The notes: a model not told the origin generated them from the letters alone. Shown: positions 1-9,040, counted from the first letter of the stretch. The stretch is DNA of 64,000 nucleotides from ZC4RG25 sp023428365 (GCA_050283925.1 JBNOAI010000004.1:308961-372960), one strand, 5' to 3'. A program made the numbers and translations.

Positions 1-2
1 AT

Positions 3-461
3 CTGCCCGAGGGCTGTATTCTCGATAGCGAGGGCAGGCCGTCGGTCAATCCGAACGATCTCTATGGCCCGCCGGAAGGAACGCTGCTGCCGTTCGGGAT
101 GCACAAGGGTTCGGGTCTGGCGATTTTCGCGGACATCTTCGCCGGAGCGCTGGCCGGCGGCGGATGCGGGCATGACGGACATCCAATGACTCAGCAAGTC
201 CACAACAACATGCTGTCGGTCATCATGGACGTCGAGCGCATTGCGGGCGCCGAGGCCGCCGAGCGTGAGGTCGCCGCCTTCCTCAAATGGGTGAAGAGCG
301 CGCGCCCGCAGGTGCCGGGCACTGAGATCCTCGTGCCCGGCGAGCCTGAGCGTCGCGCTCGCGCGCATCGATTGGCGCACGGTATCCCGATCGACGCGAC
401 GACATGGGCGGCAATCACGGATGCCGCCAAGAGCGTCGGCATTACGGAGATCCCGGCGTAG
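3..461 (+). CDS. Ldh2/YlbC-family malate/lactate dehydrogenase, C-terminal part
   Basis: The reading frame is open from the window edge, so only the last ~152 residues are present. They carry features of the Ldh2 family (malate, L-sulfolactate, ureidoglycolate dehydrogenases): the LLPFGMHKGSGLAIFADIFAGALAGG stretch is normally LPFGGHKGYGLALMVELLAGALTG-like, followed by a helix-rich end with a PGEPE segment (about residues 112-116 of the fragment). Enzymes of this family use NAD(P) to oxidise 2-hydroxyacids in the cytoplasm and have a non-Rossmann fold. The true substrate cannot be told from the C-terminal part. The next gene is convergent and begins 7 bp away, so this is the end of its transcription unit within the window. 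The family call is firm, the substrate unknown. Confidence 0.85.
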   Translation: MPEGCILDSEGRPSVNPNDLYGPPEGTLLPFGMHKGSGLAIFADIFAGALAGGGCGHDGHPMTQQVHNNMLSVIMDVERIAGAEAAEREVAAFLKWVKSARPQVPGTEILVPGEPERRARAHRLAHGIPIDATTWAAITDAAKSVGITEIPA

Positions 462-467
462 CACCGA

Positions 468-1811
468 TCAGGCGCGCGACTTTCCGAGCAGATACACCGG
501 CACCCCGGCAACGAGGATTGCAATGCCGACCAGGGCGCCCGTGCCGGTGTACATCACGCTCGAATAGAGCAGATATAGGCAGGTCAGGCAGAAGACCAGT
601 GGTGTGATCGGATAAAGCGGGACACGGAAGGCGGTCACCCGGTTTGGCTCGCGCATGCGGAACAGGAACAGCGATATTCCGATCAGCAGCATGAAGCTCC
701 AGAACACCGGCGCGGTGTACTCCACCATGGTCTGGAAGCCGTCGCGGGCCTGCGAGCCGAATGCGATCAGTGCCAAAACGATCAGAGCCTGAAGCAGCAG
801 TGCGTTCGTGGGCGCGCTGGTTGACGGGCTGCGGTGACCCAACTTTCCGAACGGCGCGAAATCCTGACCAAGCGCCAGTGTACTGCGCGCGCCGGTGAAG
901 ATGGTGGCATTCAGGGTGCTTAGGGCCGCAATACAGACGATCAAGGCGAGGATCGATCCACCCGCTGAGCCGAAGACCTGCTCAACCGGTTGGGTCATCG
1001 CAGCGCTGGCTTGGCGCAGGCCCGTCAATCCCATCATGTAAATCAGCGCGAAGTTCACGAGCGCGTAGATGGCCATAACGGCAACGGTGCCCATCACCAG
1101 AACACGGACCATGTTGCGTTCGGGATTTTTCACTTCACCCGAGACGTAAGCGGTCTCATTCCAGCCGCCGTAGGTGAGAAGAATAAACACCATGGCGAGA
1201 CCCAACGCGCCGCTGCCTGTCGCGGGCACCGAGGCGGAGGGCTGAGGACCGGCGATGAACCCGCAGGCTGCGACCAGCACCACGACCGCAACGGTCGCAA
1301 CCGTCAGCCAGAATTGCGCGCGGCCGCTAAGCTCCGTCCCGACCAGTTGTAGCCCAGTGAGCACCAAGACCGCGATTGTCCCGTGTATCGCAGCTCCATA
1401 TGGCCCTAACGGAATGAGGGTAACGGCGTAGTCGCCATAAGCGAATGCGACCGCGGCGATGGCGCCGGTCTGCATTACTGTCATCCGGCCCCATGAGAAC
1501 AGGAAGCTCGGCCCCTTGCCGTAGGCGCGGGTCAGGTAGTGATACTCGCCACCGGCGTTCGGATAGGTCGAGCTCAGTTCCGCGTAGCACAACGCGCCGA
1601 TCAGCGTGAGCAGGCCGCCGAGCAGCCAGACGCCGAGAAAGGCGGCTTCGCTGTCGACGTTGGCGGCAACGATCGGCGGTGTCTTGAAGATGCCGATGCC
1701 GACCACGATGCCGACCAGCATCGATGCGGCTTGGAGGACAGATAGCGTCTGCAACGGGGCCGGGGATGCCGGCTTGCCAGATTGTTCACGCGCGCGATCG
1801 ACCGACGTCAC
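468..1811 (-). CDS. APC-superfamily amino acid permease
   Basis: A 447-residue polytopic inner-membrane protein with about 12 hydrophobic segments. The first helix contains the LVGIVVGIGIFKTPP motif typical of APC transporters (glycine-rich unwound helix 1 that binds the amino acid alpha group). A second family hallmark, GGWNETAYVSGEVKNPERNMVR, lies near residues 215-236 and matches the helix 6 / loop region of LAT- and YjeH-like carriers. The gene probably imports or exchanges an amino acid by proton or antiport coupling; the substrate is not predictable. The start is a GTG at 1811 with a GGGGA box about 8 nt upstream; no better ATG lies near. It lies upstream of and separate from the methyltransferase gene, which ends 37 bp before its start. 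Confidence 0.88.
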   Translation of the reverse strand: MTSVDRAREQSGKPASPAPLQTLSVLQAASMLVGIVVGIGIFKTPPIVAANVDSEAAFLGVWLLGGLLTLIGALCYAELSSTYPNAGGEYHYLTRAYGKGPSFLFSWGRMTVMQTGAIAAVAFAYGDYAVTLIPLGPYGAAIHGTIAVLVLTGLQLVGTELSGRAQFWLTVATVAVVVLVAACGFIAGPQPSASVPATGSGALGLAMVFILLTYGGWNETAYVSGEVKNPERNMVRVLVMGTVAVMAIYALVNFALIYMMGLTGLRQASAAMTQPVEQVFGSAGGSILALIVCIAALSTLNATIFTGARSTLALGQDFAPFGKLGHRSPSTSAPTNALLLQALIVLALIAFGSQARDGFQTMVEYTAPVFWSFMLLIGISLFLFRMREPNRVTAFRVPLYPITPLVFCLTCLYLLYSSVMYTGTGALVGIAILVAGVPVYLLGKSRA

Positions 1812-1847
1812 CTGATCATCCCCATTTCTATGAAAGTGCGCCCCACG

Positions 1848-2663
1848 TCAGGTGACGGGTTTGGCCTGCCAAGTCTCACCTTGGATTGTGTTATCGTTTA
1901 CTTGGCCTTCATAGCGCTTTGACTGACCGTTTTGCTCCGGCACCTCGAAGCTGATTTGCCGGCCTTCCAGTTTTGCATTACGCAACGGAACGGTTTGCCC
2001 GTCAATCGTCGCCTCTCCGGCGATCTGCTGGAAGTTCTGCTTCAGGCTCAGGGTAAACTGCTTGCCTCCATCATTGACCGTCCACGATCCGGCTGCTTTC
2101 GCGGGGACGATCCATAGGAACACGGTCTTGGAGTCACCGATCCGCGCCTCCCGATCCGGTCGCCAATCGCCCATATCGAAATCGTGCGAGACGACCCGCG
2201 TGCCCGGCTTGAGCTCGTTGAGGATACGGGGGCGCAATTCGAGGTTGATTGCTGGCAGCAAATACAGGGTTAGGATCGTTGCGTCCGCGATTTTCGTGTC
2301 GAACAGGTTGGCCTGACGAAACGTGACCTTATCGGTGACATCCGCCTTTTGAGCGTTTTCGTTGGCTTCGCGGATGCGCAGCGGATCGATATCGACACCA
2401 AGACCCCGCGTTCCAAAGCGCTGGGCTGCGGCGACCGGAATGCGGCCATCACCGCAACCGAGATCGATCAGATAGTCGTCTTTGCCTGGGTCTGCGAACT
2501 CCAGCATTCTGTCCAGAACCGCCGTTGGCGTCGGAACGTACGGGACATCGAGCTTCGGCCGACTCTCCGGAGGCGGAACGGGTGGGGCTGCCAGTAGCGA
2601 GTTCGCCGCCAATCCCGTGACGAACACGGCAAACAGAGCAGACAGCCAGGCATTGGCATTCAT
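1848..2663 (-). CDS. Exported class I SAM-dependent methyltransferase
   Basis: 271 residues. The N-terminus has a signal-peptide-like hydrophobic stretch ending in AANSLLAAPP, then a YVPTPTAVLDRMLEFA segment and SAM motif I LIDLGCGDGRIPVAAA (about residues 67-82), with an acidic residue GVDIDP ending strand 2. This N-terminal layout (export signal followed by a VPTP...VVxRML helix and DLGCGDGR) is seen in a recurring group of periplasmic or membrane-anchored methyltransferases of unknown substrate. The last ~90 residues (after residue 180) look like a small beta-rich domain that reads like a calycin/lipid-type repeat region (ATIDGQTVPLRNAKLEGRQISFEV). A SAM enzyme outside the cytoplasm is odd, since SAM is not known to be abundant there; retention by the uncleaved helix with an inward-facing domain is possible. 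Substrate unknown. Confidence 0.8.
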   Translation of the reverse strand: MNANAWLSALFAVFVTGLAANSLLAAPPVPPPESRPKLDVPYVPTPTAVLDRMLEFADPGKDDYLIDLGCGDGRIPVAAAQRFGTRGLGVDIDPLRIREANENAQKADVTDKVTFRQANLFDTKIADATILTLYLLPAINLELRPRILNELKPGTRVVSHDFDMGDWRPDREARIGDSKTVFLWIVPAKAAGSWTVNDGGKQFTLSLKQNFQQIAGEATIDGQTVPLRNAKLEGRQISFEVPEQNGQSKRYEGQVNDNTIQGETWQAKPVT

Positions 2664-2768
2664 GGGATGACCTCGCGAGCTATCCGGATATCGATGGCGG
2701 GCAGTAAGGCTGATGAAAGCGACGGGGACAAGAAGCCGCCCGGTAAAATGCGCTTTCCCAGCCGTTGC

Positions 2769-3332
2769 TCACGCGGTTGTGTTCAGTCGCGACAGAAACA
2801 AGCCGAACTGCATCAGACCCTCGGGCCAGGGTCCATGTCCGGAGGCCGTGTTGAGATGGCCGACATTTCCGGCTTCGATCAGCTTCGATCCCCACGCTTC
2901 GGCGAATTCCTTGGCGCGGTCGAGCGAGCAATGTGGATCGTCAGCCGGGGCGACGACCGCGGATGGGAACGGCAACCGGTGCATCGGCATCGGCGCGAAG
3001 CCACCCTTGGCAGCCGGCCAGTCCGCAGACGTGTCCTGATCGGCGGGGGCGACGAGATAGGCTCCGACCACGTTACTGTCCTTGAGCAAAGGCGCTGCAT
3101 AGACAACGGCGGCGACGCCACAGCTGTGCGCGACCAGCACCACCGGACGCGTCGATTGACCGACGGCTTCGACGATGCGCACGACCCAATCGTCCTTGAT
3201 CGGCTCGTGCCATTCATCCTGCTCGACGACACGCGCCGTCTTGAGGCTGCGCGCCCAACGAGACTGCCAGTGATCCGGGCCGGAACCTGTCCAGCCGGGA
3301 ACGATCAGAATATCGACATCCGCAGTGCGCAT
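2769..3332 (-). CDS. RBBP9/YdeN-family alpha/beta hydrolase
   Basis: 187 residues, the usual length for this short serine-hydrolase family. It opens with ILIVPGWTGSGPDHWQSRW (residues 8-26), the family signature oxyanion region, has the nucleophile elbow AHSCG with Ser70, a PADDPH segment carrying the likely acid (about residue 130), and GHLNTASG with the probable catalytic His near the C-terminus. Members are small cytoplasmic esterases or peptidase-like enzymes whose physiological substrates are mostly unknown. The gene ends upstream-wards of purB on the same strand: purB stops at 3345, 12 bp before this gene's start, so the two are likely co-transcribed with purB first. Confidence 0.88.
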   Translation of the reverse strand: MRTADVDILIVPGWTGSGPDHWQSRWARSLKTARVVEQDEWHEPIKDDWVVRIVEAVGQSTRPVVLVAHSCGVAAVVYAAPLLKDSNVVGAYLVAPADQDTSADWPAAKGGFAPMPMHRLPFPSAVVAPADDPHCSLDRAKEFAEAWGSKLIEAGNVGHLNTASGHGPWPEGLMQFGLFLSRLNTTA

Positions 3333-3344
3333 GGGGAAAGGGTC

Positions 3345-4652
3345 TCAACTGCTGCCAAACACCCGCTGAAAGATGGTGTCGACATGGCGCGTATGGTAGC
3401 CCAGGTCGAACAGGGCCTCGAGTTCGGCACGAGACAGCCTGGCGCTGACCTCCGGATCGGCGGAAAGAAGGGTGAGAAAATCACCCTGGCCGCGCCATAC
3501 CGGCATGGCATTACGCTGCACAAGCCGATAGGCGTCTTCACGCGAAACACCCGCCTGCGTCAGCGCCAGCAGAATGCGCTGGGAGTGGACCAGCCCGCCC
3601 AGCTTGTCGAGATTGCGCTGCATGTTCTCCGGGTAAACCACCAGCTTCTCGATCACTCCAGCGATGCGATTGAGTGCAAAGTCCAGCGTAACGGTGGCGT
3701 CGGGACCTATCATCCGTTCGACGGAAGAGTGTGAGATATCCCGCTCATGCCAGAGAGCGACGTTCTCCATGGCCGGGAGCGCATAAGCACGGACCATGCG
3801 CGCGAGACCGGTGACGTTTTCGGTCAGCACAGGGTTGCGCTTGTGCGGCATCGCCGACGAGCCTTTTTGGCCTTCGGAGAAATACTCCTCGGCTTCCAGA
3901 ACTTCCGTGCGCTGCAGATGCCGGATCTCGATCGCAAGCCGCTCGATGGACGAGGCGACAACGCCAAGTGTGGCGAAATACATGGCGTGGCGATCGCGCG
4001 GAATGACCTGTGTCGAAACCGGCTCAGGCGTCAGACCCATCTTCTCCGCCACATATGCCTCAATGCGCGGATCGATATTGGCGAAGGTGCCCACGGCTCC
4101 TGAAATGGCGCAGGTCGCGACTTCGGCGCGGGCATTCTCCAGCCGCTGCCGCGCACGGGCGAATTCAGCGTAGGCGTAAGCCAGCTTGACGCCGAAGGTG
4201 GTCGGCTCCGCGTGAATGCCGTGGCTGCGGCCGATGGTGACGGTGTTCTTGTGTTCGGCGGCACGCGTCTTCAGCGCGGCAAGCAGGCGGTCGACGTCGG
4301 CCAGCAGGATATCGGCTGCGCGTACAAGCTGAACGTTGAGGCAGGTGTCGAGCACGTCGGAGGACGTCATGCCCTGATGGACGAACCGGGCCTCGGGGCC
4401 GACGTGCTCCGCCAGATGGGTGAGGAAGGCGATGACGTCGTGCTTGGTCACGCGCTCGATATCGTCGATGCGCGCGACATCGAACTGCGCGGCTGATCCT
4501 TTGTCCCAGATGACCTGGGCCGCTTCCTTCGGGATGATACCCAGCTCGGCCATGGCGCTGGCGGCGTGCGCCTCGATCTCAAACCAGATCCGAAACCGGG
4601 TATCTGGTTCCCAGATCCGGGTCATCTCCGGGCGGCTGTAGCGGGGTATCAT
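3345..4652 (-). CDS. purB: Adenylosuccinate lyase
   Basis: 435 residues, normal for the short bacterial PurB type. It cleaves SAICAR to AICAR and adenylosuccinate to AMP, both releasing fumarate, in purine synthesis. The N-terminus MIPRYSRPEMTRIWEP is characteristic of the type, the TSSDVLDTCLN and GRSHGIHAEPTTFG segments carry substrate-binding and catalytic His residues, and the fumarate-lyase signature GSSAMPHKRNP lies near residues 262-272 with the mobile catalytic serine. The start ATG at 4652 agrees with the conserved N-terminus. Its upstream region (4653-4894) is shared with a divergent FAD oxidase gene, so each has its own promoter there. Confidence 0.97.
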   Translation of the reverse strand: MIPRYSRPEMTRIWEPDTRFRIWFEIEAHAASAMAELGIIPKEAAQVIWDKGSAAQFDVARIDDIERVTKHDVIAFLTHLAEHVGPEARFVHQGMTSSDVLDTCLNVQLVRAADILLADVDRLLAALKTRAAEHKNTVTIGRSHGIHAEPTTFGVKLAYAYAEFARARQRLENARAEVATCAISGAVGTFANIDPRIEAYVAEKMGLTPEPVSTQVIPRDRHAMYFATLGVVASSIERLAIEIRHLQRTEVLEAEEYFSEGQKGSSAMPHKRNPVLTENVTGLARMVRAYALPAMENVALWHERDISHSSVERMIGPDATVTLDFALNRIAGVIEKLVVYPENMQRNLDKLGGLVHSQRILLALTQAGVSREDAYRLVQRNAMPVWRGQGDFLTLLSADPEVSARLSRAELEALFDLGYHTRHVDTIFQRVFGSS

Positions 4653-4894
4653 CTGCTGTCTCGCTCGCGGGTTGTGCTCGAAAGCGTTGGCCTAGCAGAC
4701 AGTGGGGGATGCATCAATGCGTTGATCCCAGAGCCGGTGCTCGCATCGCTTGTTTTCCCGGTGTTTGGGCGGGATGATATCGCCACGGCGTGCGCTGACG
4801 TCTCACATGGCATCGGCGTTGGTTCCGTGGCACCATTATAACGAGCAAGCCCCAGCTACTTCCAATCCTCCCATCTCTGACGGTTTCATAAATC

Positions 4895-6139
4895 ATGACG
4901 TCCGATGTTCTTGTTCTTGGCGCTGGCATGGTCGGCGTATCAGCAGCACTCCACCTGCAGAAGCGGGGGCGCTCTGTCGTTCTGGTCGACCGCCGGGGGG
5001 CGGCTGAAGAAACATCGTATGGCAACGCGGGGCTGATTCAGCGCGAGGGCGTGGTGCCCTACAGCTTCCCTCACGATATCCGGCTGCTGTGGCGCTATGC
5101 ATTCAACATGCTGCCGGAGGCCAATCTTCATTGGCGCGATCTGCCATCACAGGCGCATTGGCTTTACCGGTATTGGCGCTGGTCGACTCCGCAGAAAATT
5201 GCTGAGTCAGCGCGTGCGGCACGGCCGCTGGTCGAGCGCTGCATCATCGAACACCGGGAGCTGATGGAAGGCGCCGGGGTCACCGGCATGATCCGGGAGA
5301 CCGGATATCTCAAGCTGTTCCGAACGGATGAGAAGCTCGCTCAGGCCCTGAAAGAAAAGGAAAGCGATCGCGAAATTTACGGCATTCACTTCGAACATCT
5401 CGATCCTGCCGCCGTTCGCGTGCGAGAGCCAGAGCTCATGGGCAACTTCTCAGGTGCCTTGCTGATGACCGATCCCGTGAGCATTGCCGATCCGAGTGCC
5501 CTCGGCAAAGCCTATGCCGACCTTTTCATCCAGCGTGGCGGCAAGTTCATCACGGCGGATGCGCGGACTTTGTCGCAAACCGACAGTGGTTGGCAGGTGC
5601 AGACTGTCCATGGACCCGTGACGGCCAAAGATGCCGTGATCGCGCTGGGCCCTTGGGCACCGGATGTTTTGCGGCCGCTGGGCATTCGTTTCCCCTTCGG
5701 CGTGAAGCGGGGCTATCACGTGCATTTCCGCCCGCGCGGCAACGCAGTCCTGAATGCTCCGGTGCTGGATACTGAGAACGGATATGTGCTCGCGCCTATG
5801 TCGCAAGGCATCCGGCTGACGACCGGTGCCGAGTTCGCCAACCGGGATTCCCCTGCGACGCCGGTACAACTTGATCGCGTGGAACCGGTCGCGCGCCAGT
5901 TCTTCCCGTTGGCGGATCGGGTGGAGGCGAAGCCGTGGATGGGTGCGCGGCCTTGCCTGCCGGACATGCTGCCTGCGATCGGGCCGGTTCCGGGCAAGCG
6001 CGGTCTGTGGACCGACTTCGGCCACCATCATCTCGGCTTTACGTTGGGGCCAGTCACGGGGCGGCTATTGGCCGAGCTGGTAACGGGCGAGGCGCCGTTT
6101 ACCGATCCGTGGCCCTATCGCATCGAGCGATTTGCCTGA
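4895..6139 (+). CDS. FAD-dependent D-amino-acid dehydrogenase-like oxidase (DadA type)
   Basis: 414 residues of the DAO superfamily. The dinucleotide-binding fold is at the very N-terminus: VLVLGAGMVGVSAALHLQKRG followed by VVLVDRR (residues 4-31). The middle carries DPVSIADPSALGKAYADLFIQRGG, typical of DadA-like enzymes, and the end has LWTDFGHHHLGFTLGPVTGRLLAELV, the FAD-binding GHHxxGxTxGP motif. DadA proteins oxidise D-amino acids (or related imino/secondary amines) to 2-oxoacids, passing electrons to the respiratory chain. The gene is single, divergent from purB and convergent with the dehydrogenase that follows. The class is clear; the substrate (D-alanine, other D-amino acids, or hydroxyproline) is not. 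Confidence 0.88.
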   Translation: MTSDVLVLGAGMVGVSAALHLQKRGRSVVLVDRRGAAEETSYGNAGLIQREGVVPYSFPHDIRLLWRYAFNMLPEANLHWRDLPSQAHWLYRYWRWSTPQKIAESARAARPLVERCIIEHRELMEGAGVTGMIRETGYLKLFRTDEKLAQALKEKESDREIYGIHFEHLDPAAVRVREPELMGNFSGALLMTDPVSIADPSALGKAYADLFIQRGGKFITADARTLSQTDSGWQVQTVHGPVTAKDAVIALGPWAPDVLRPLGIRFPFGVKRGYHVHFRPRGNAVLNAPVLDTENGYVLAPMSQGIRLTTGAEFANRDSPATPVQLDRVEPVARQFFPLADRVEAKPWMGARPCLPDMLPAIGPVPGKRGLWTDFGHHHLGFTLGPVTGRLLAELVTGEAPFTDPWPYRIERFA

Positions 6140-6152
6140 GGTGCGAAACAGA

Positions 6153-6183
6153 TCCGCGCGGCAGAGCATAGCCGCCGCGCGGA
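6153..6183. terminator. Hairpin between convergent genes
   Basis: A perfect 10-bp inverted repeat, TCCGCGCGGC (6153-6162) with GCCGCGCGGA (6174-6183) and an 11-nt loop, fills the 59-bp gap between the oxidase gene and the convergent dehydrogenase gene. It has no strong T-run on either side, so it may act as a weak bidirectional terminator. Confidence 0.5.
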
Positions 6184-6198
6184 GTATTTGGGTCGTAA

Positions 6199-7083
6199 TT
6201 ACTTCTTGTCGGCGTTGTTGAGGCGAGCGACCAGGCTGGAGGTATCCCAGCGGCCACCGCCCATCTTCTGGACTTCCGAATAGAACTGATCGACGAGCGC
6301 TGCGATCGGCAGGCTGGCGCCGTTGCGACGGGCTTCGTCGAGGCTGATCGAGAGATCCTTGCGCATCCAGTCGACCGCGAAGCCGAAGTCGAACTTGCCG
6401 TCCGCCATCGTCTTCCAGCGATTCTCCATCTGCCAGGAGCCGGCGGCACCCTTCGAAATGGTCTCCATCACGGCCGGGATATTCAAGCCGGCCTTCTGTG
6501 CGAAATGCACGCCCTCGGACAATCCCTGCACCAAACCGGCGATGCAGATCTGATTGACCATCTTGGTGAGCTGCCCGGCGCCGGCGTCACCGATCAAAGT
6601 CACCATGCGAGCGTAGTGCGAGATGATCGGCAGAGACCGGTCGAACACCGCCTTTTCGCCACCGACCATGACAGTCAGCACGCCATTCTGCGCGCCCGCC
6701 TGTCCGCCGGATACCGGAGCGTCGAGGAAATCGAATCCCTTTTCCTTGGCGGCGGCGTAAAGTTCGCGAGCGACATCGGCCGAGGCGGTGGTGTTGTCGA
6801 TGAAGACGCTGCCCTTGTTCATGCCGTGGAAGGCGCCGTCCTTGCCGGTCGTCACCGACCGCAGGTCGTTGTCGTTGCCGACGCAGCAGAATACGAACTC
6901 TGCGCCGTTGGCAGCTTCTGCTGGCGTCTTGGCTACTTTGCCCGCGCCATACTCTTTCACCCAGGCCTCGGCCTTGGCGGCATTGCGGTTATACACGACG
7001 AGATCGTGCCCGCCCTTCTTCAGGATATGGCCGGCCATCGGGTAGCCCATGACGCCGAGCCCGATCCACGCAACCTTTGCCAT
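6199..7083 (-). CDS. 3-hydroxyisobutyrate dehydrogenase-like NAD(P) oxidoreductase
   Basis: 294 residues from the ATG at 7083, chosen because a GGAGAG box lies 5-6 nt upstream and the protein then begins right at the Rossmann motif (AWIGLGVMGYPMAGH, G8-x-G10-x-x-G13). Further family marks are the substrate loop DAPVSGGQAGAQNGVLTVMVGG and GAGQLTKMVNQ, whose Lys near residue 171 is the catalytic base in beta-hydroxyacid dehydrogenases. Such enzymes oxidise 3-hydroxyisobutyrate, tartronate semialdehyde, glycerate or similar beta-hydroxyacids in the cytoplasm. A longer frame extends 38 codons upstream, but that stretch is unlike the family. The gene is convergent with the DadA-like oxidase and no acyl-CoA genes adjoin, so the exact substrate is open. 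Confidence 0.92.
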   Translation of the reverse strand: MAKVAWIGLGVMGYPMAGHILKKGGHDLVVYNRNAAKAEAWVKEYGAGKVAKTPAEAANGAEFVFCCVGNDNDLRSVTTGKDGAFHGMNKGSVFIDNTTASADVARELYAAAKEKGFDFLDAPVSGGQAGAQNGVLTVMVGGEKAVFDRSLPIISHYARMVTLIGDAGAGQLTKMVNQICIAGLVQGLSEGVHFAQKAGLNIPAVMETISKGAAGSWQMENRWKTMADGKFDFGFAVDWMRKDLSISLDEARRNGASLPIAALVDQFYSEVQKMGGGRWDTSSLVARLNNADKK

Positions 7084-7186
7084 CGTTTCTCTCCTGGGTT
7101 CATCAATTCGGGTATGGACGGAGGTTCTAACCGAAGCCTGCGGCCTTGTCAGGTGCTCCGGCAGACAAAGGGTGCGGGCAAAAGAA

Positions 7187-7208
7187 AAGGGAGCCATTCG
7201 GCTCCCTT
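7187..7208 (-). terminator. Rho-independent terminator of the 109-residue secreted protein gene
   Basis: Perfect 9-bp stem AAGGGAGCC (7187-7195) and GGCTCCCTT (7200-7208) with a 4-nt loop. Read on the minus strand it is followed by TTTTCTTTT, so it terminates transcription coming from the gene at 7248-7577. Confidence 0.88.
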
Positions 7209-7247
7209 GGAGTTTGGGGGGGCTAGTTCGGGGGACTTATTGCTTGA

Positions 7248-7577
7248 TTACCGGCGACCGTAGCGTGCGGGCTGGGGGACAGCGCTGACGCGGCAGCTCA
7301 CGCGGGTGCTCGAAACGCGGTTGCAGGTCGTGTTCTTGGCCGTTGCCTGGTTCCAATTGGCGAAGCGGTGGCCATAGATGCGCGTGACGCGGCTATTCCA
7401 GTTCTGAACCGCAGTGCGCTCGGCCTTGGCCTTCTTCAGGAAATAGGGGACAAGCTTGCCGCTGGTTGCGACGCCGGTTGCCTGGACGCGCGAGGCGGCG
7501 CTGGCGGGGTCGGCGAGGAGGGCGGCGCCACTGAAGGCGATGGCGGCAGCAGCGGCGGCGATTGTCTTGAGCATCAT
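7248..7577 (-). CDS. Small secreted protein, function unknown
   Basis: 109 residues. Residues 1-27 form a clear Sec signal peptide with an alanine-rich core and an SAASRV cleavage area (about residue 27). The mature part is basic, with two cysteines (TTCNRV and VSCRVS, about 12 residues apart) that could make one disulfide, and a NWNSRVTRIYG...NWNQA pattern with repeated Trp/Asn. I do not recognise a named family; it looks like the short periplasmic hypothetical proteins common in Hyphomicrobiales. The start ATG at 7577 has an AGGA box 8 nt upstream. It is a single gene with its own terminator, so it is probably expressed on its own. Confidence 0.8.
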   Translation of the reverse strand: MMLKTIAAAAAAIAFSGAALLADPASAASRVQATGVATSGKLVPYFLKKAKAERTAVQNWNSRVTRIYGHRFANWNQATAKNTTCNRVSSTRVSCRVSAVPQPARYGRR

Positions 7578-7788
7578 GATCGTTTTCCTTTCTCCGGTTC
7601 TTGCCGGCGCGGTCCGCGCTGGCCGTCTTCAATGGTTCGGACGATAGGGTGCGCGGGCTGAGTTGAACCTGAACGGAGCGTTTAGCTGCCATTCATGGAA
7701 ATAGGGGCTGATCGCTTCCTTGCGCCGCCACATGGGGGTATTGATGCTCGCCCCGGCCGAATATGGCCGGCGCAGTCAGGAGCACGGA

Positions 7789-9030
7789 ATGGGGCGCGAG
7801 AAATCCGCCGGGAAGCAGCCGATCGTCAGTTTAGCTGACATCAAGAACGCTGCCGAGGTTGTGAAAGGTGCTGTGCTCAATACAGATTTCGATCCGAGCC
7901 GGACGCTGTCCGACATGCTCGGGTGCGAGATCTGGCTGAAGTTCGAGAACCTTCAGTTTACCGCATCATTCAAGGAGCGCGGCGCGCTCAATCGTCTGAA
8001 TGCACTGACGTCGGAGCAACGCGCGGCCGGCGTGATCGCGATGTCCGCGGGCAATCATGCGCAAGGCGTGGCCTACCACGCCAGCCGCCTCGGGATTGCC
8101 TCGACGATCGTGATGCCGCAAGGCACGCCGTTCGTGAAGGTCGAGAATACGCGCGGGCACGGGGCGACGGTCATCGTCGAAGGCGCGACTCTGGAAGAAG
8201 CCGCCGCTTATGCCCGGGACTATGGCATTCGCAACGGACTGACGTTCATTCATCCCTATGACGATCCGCTGGTGATTGCCGGCCAGGGCACTGTCGCTTT
8301 GGAAATGCTCGCGGCGGTTCCCGATCTCGATACACTCGTCGTTCCGATCGGCGGTGGCGGTTTGATTTCGGGCATTGCCGTCGCCGCGAAAGCGATCAAG
8401 CCCGACATCGAGATCGTCGGCGTGCAGGCGAAGCTCTATCCATCCATGTACAACAAGATCCGGGGCGCCGATCTGCCGATGCGTGGGGATACGCTGGCCG
8501 AGGGCATTGCGGTCAAGGCGCCGGGTGTTCTGACGTCTGAGCTGATCCGCACCCACGTCAACGACATCCTGCTCGTCAGTGAGGTGGACATCGAGCATGC
8601 GGTCGCGCTGCTGATCGAAATCGAGAAGACCGTTGCCGAGGGTGCAGGCGCTGTTGGGTTGGCGGCTGTGCTCAGTCAGCCGGAGAGGTTCAAGGGCCGC
8701 AAGGTCGGGCTCGTGCTGACCGGCGGCAATATCGATACGCGGCTTCTCGCCGGCGTCCTCAGTCGCGAGCTTGCGCGTGGCGGGCGGTTGTCTGAGGTGA
8801 ATGTCGATCTTGCCGACAGGCCAGGGCAACTCGCGAAGCTGGCCTCTGCCGTCGGAGATGCGGGCGCAAACATCATCGAGGTTGTGCACCAGCGCGTTTT
8901 CACGGATCTTCCTGCTAAGGGGACACAGCTGCGTATGGTGATCGAGACCCGGGATCGGGTCCATTTGAATGATACGCTGTCACGAATTCGGGCTGCCGGA
9001 TTCGAGGCGGAACTGGTTTCGAGCAAGTAA
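7789..9030 (+). CDS. ilvA: Threonine ammonia-lyase with C-terminal ACT domain
   Basis: 413 residues from the ATG at 7789, chosen for its AGGAG box six nt upstream. Fold-type II PLP enzyme: the PLP lysine is in SFKERGALNRL (about residue 62), the phosphate-binding loop is GGGGLISG (about residues 188-195), and SAGNHAQGVAYHA matches threonine/serine dehydratases. From about residue 336 an ACT domain follows (VNVDLADRPGQLAKLASAVGDAGANIIEV), typical of the short form of catabolic or biosynthetic threonine dehydratase. The product is 2-oxobutyrate plus ammonia. The next gene begins 10 nt after the stop on the same strand, so they are very likely one transcript. The ACT domain suggests feedback control by an amino acid, but the ligand cannot be read. 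Confidence 0.94.
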   Translation: MGREKSAGKQPIVSLADIKNAAEVVKGAVLNTDFDPSRTLSDMLGCEIWLKFENLQFTASFKERGALNRLNALTSEQRAAGVIAMSAGNHAQGVAYHASRLGIASTIVMPQGTPFVKVENTRGHGATVIVEGATLEEAAAYARDYGIRNGLTFIHPYDDPLVIAGQGTVALEMLAAVPDLDTLVVPIGGGGLISGIAVAAKAIKPDIEIVGVQAKLYPSMYNKIRGADLPMRGDTLAEGIAVKAPGVLTSELIRTHVNDILLVSEVDIEHAVALLIEIEKTVAEGAGAVGLAAVLSQPERFKGRKVGLVLTGGNIDTRLLAGVLSRELARGGRLSEVNVDLADRPGQLAKLASAVGDAGANIIEVVHQRVFTDLPAKGTQLRMVIETRDRVHLNDTLSRIRAAGFEAELVSSK

Positions 9031-9040
9031 GGGAGCAAAA

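Noticed and set aside
2667..3734. 355-residue plus-strand frame opposite the hydrolase and purB genes
   Set aside because: Antisense of two well-recognised genes in high-GC DNA; the translation matches nothing and lacks secondary-structure sense.
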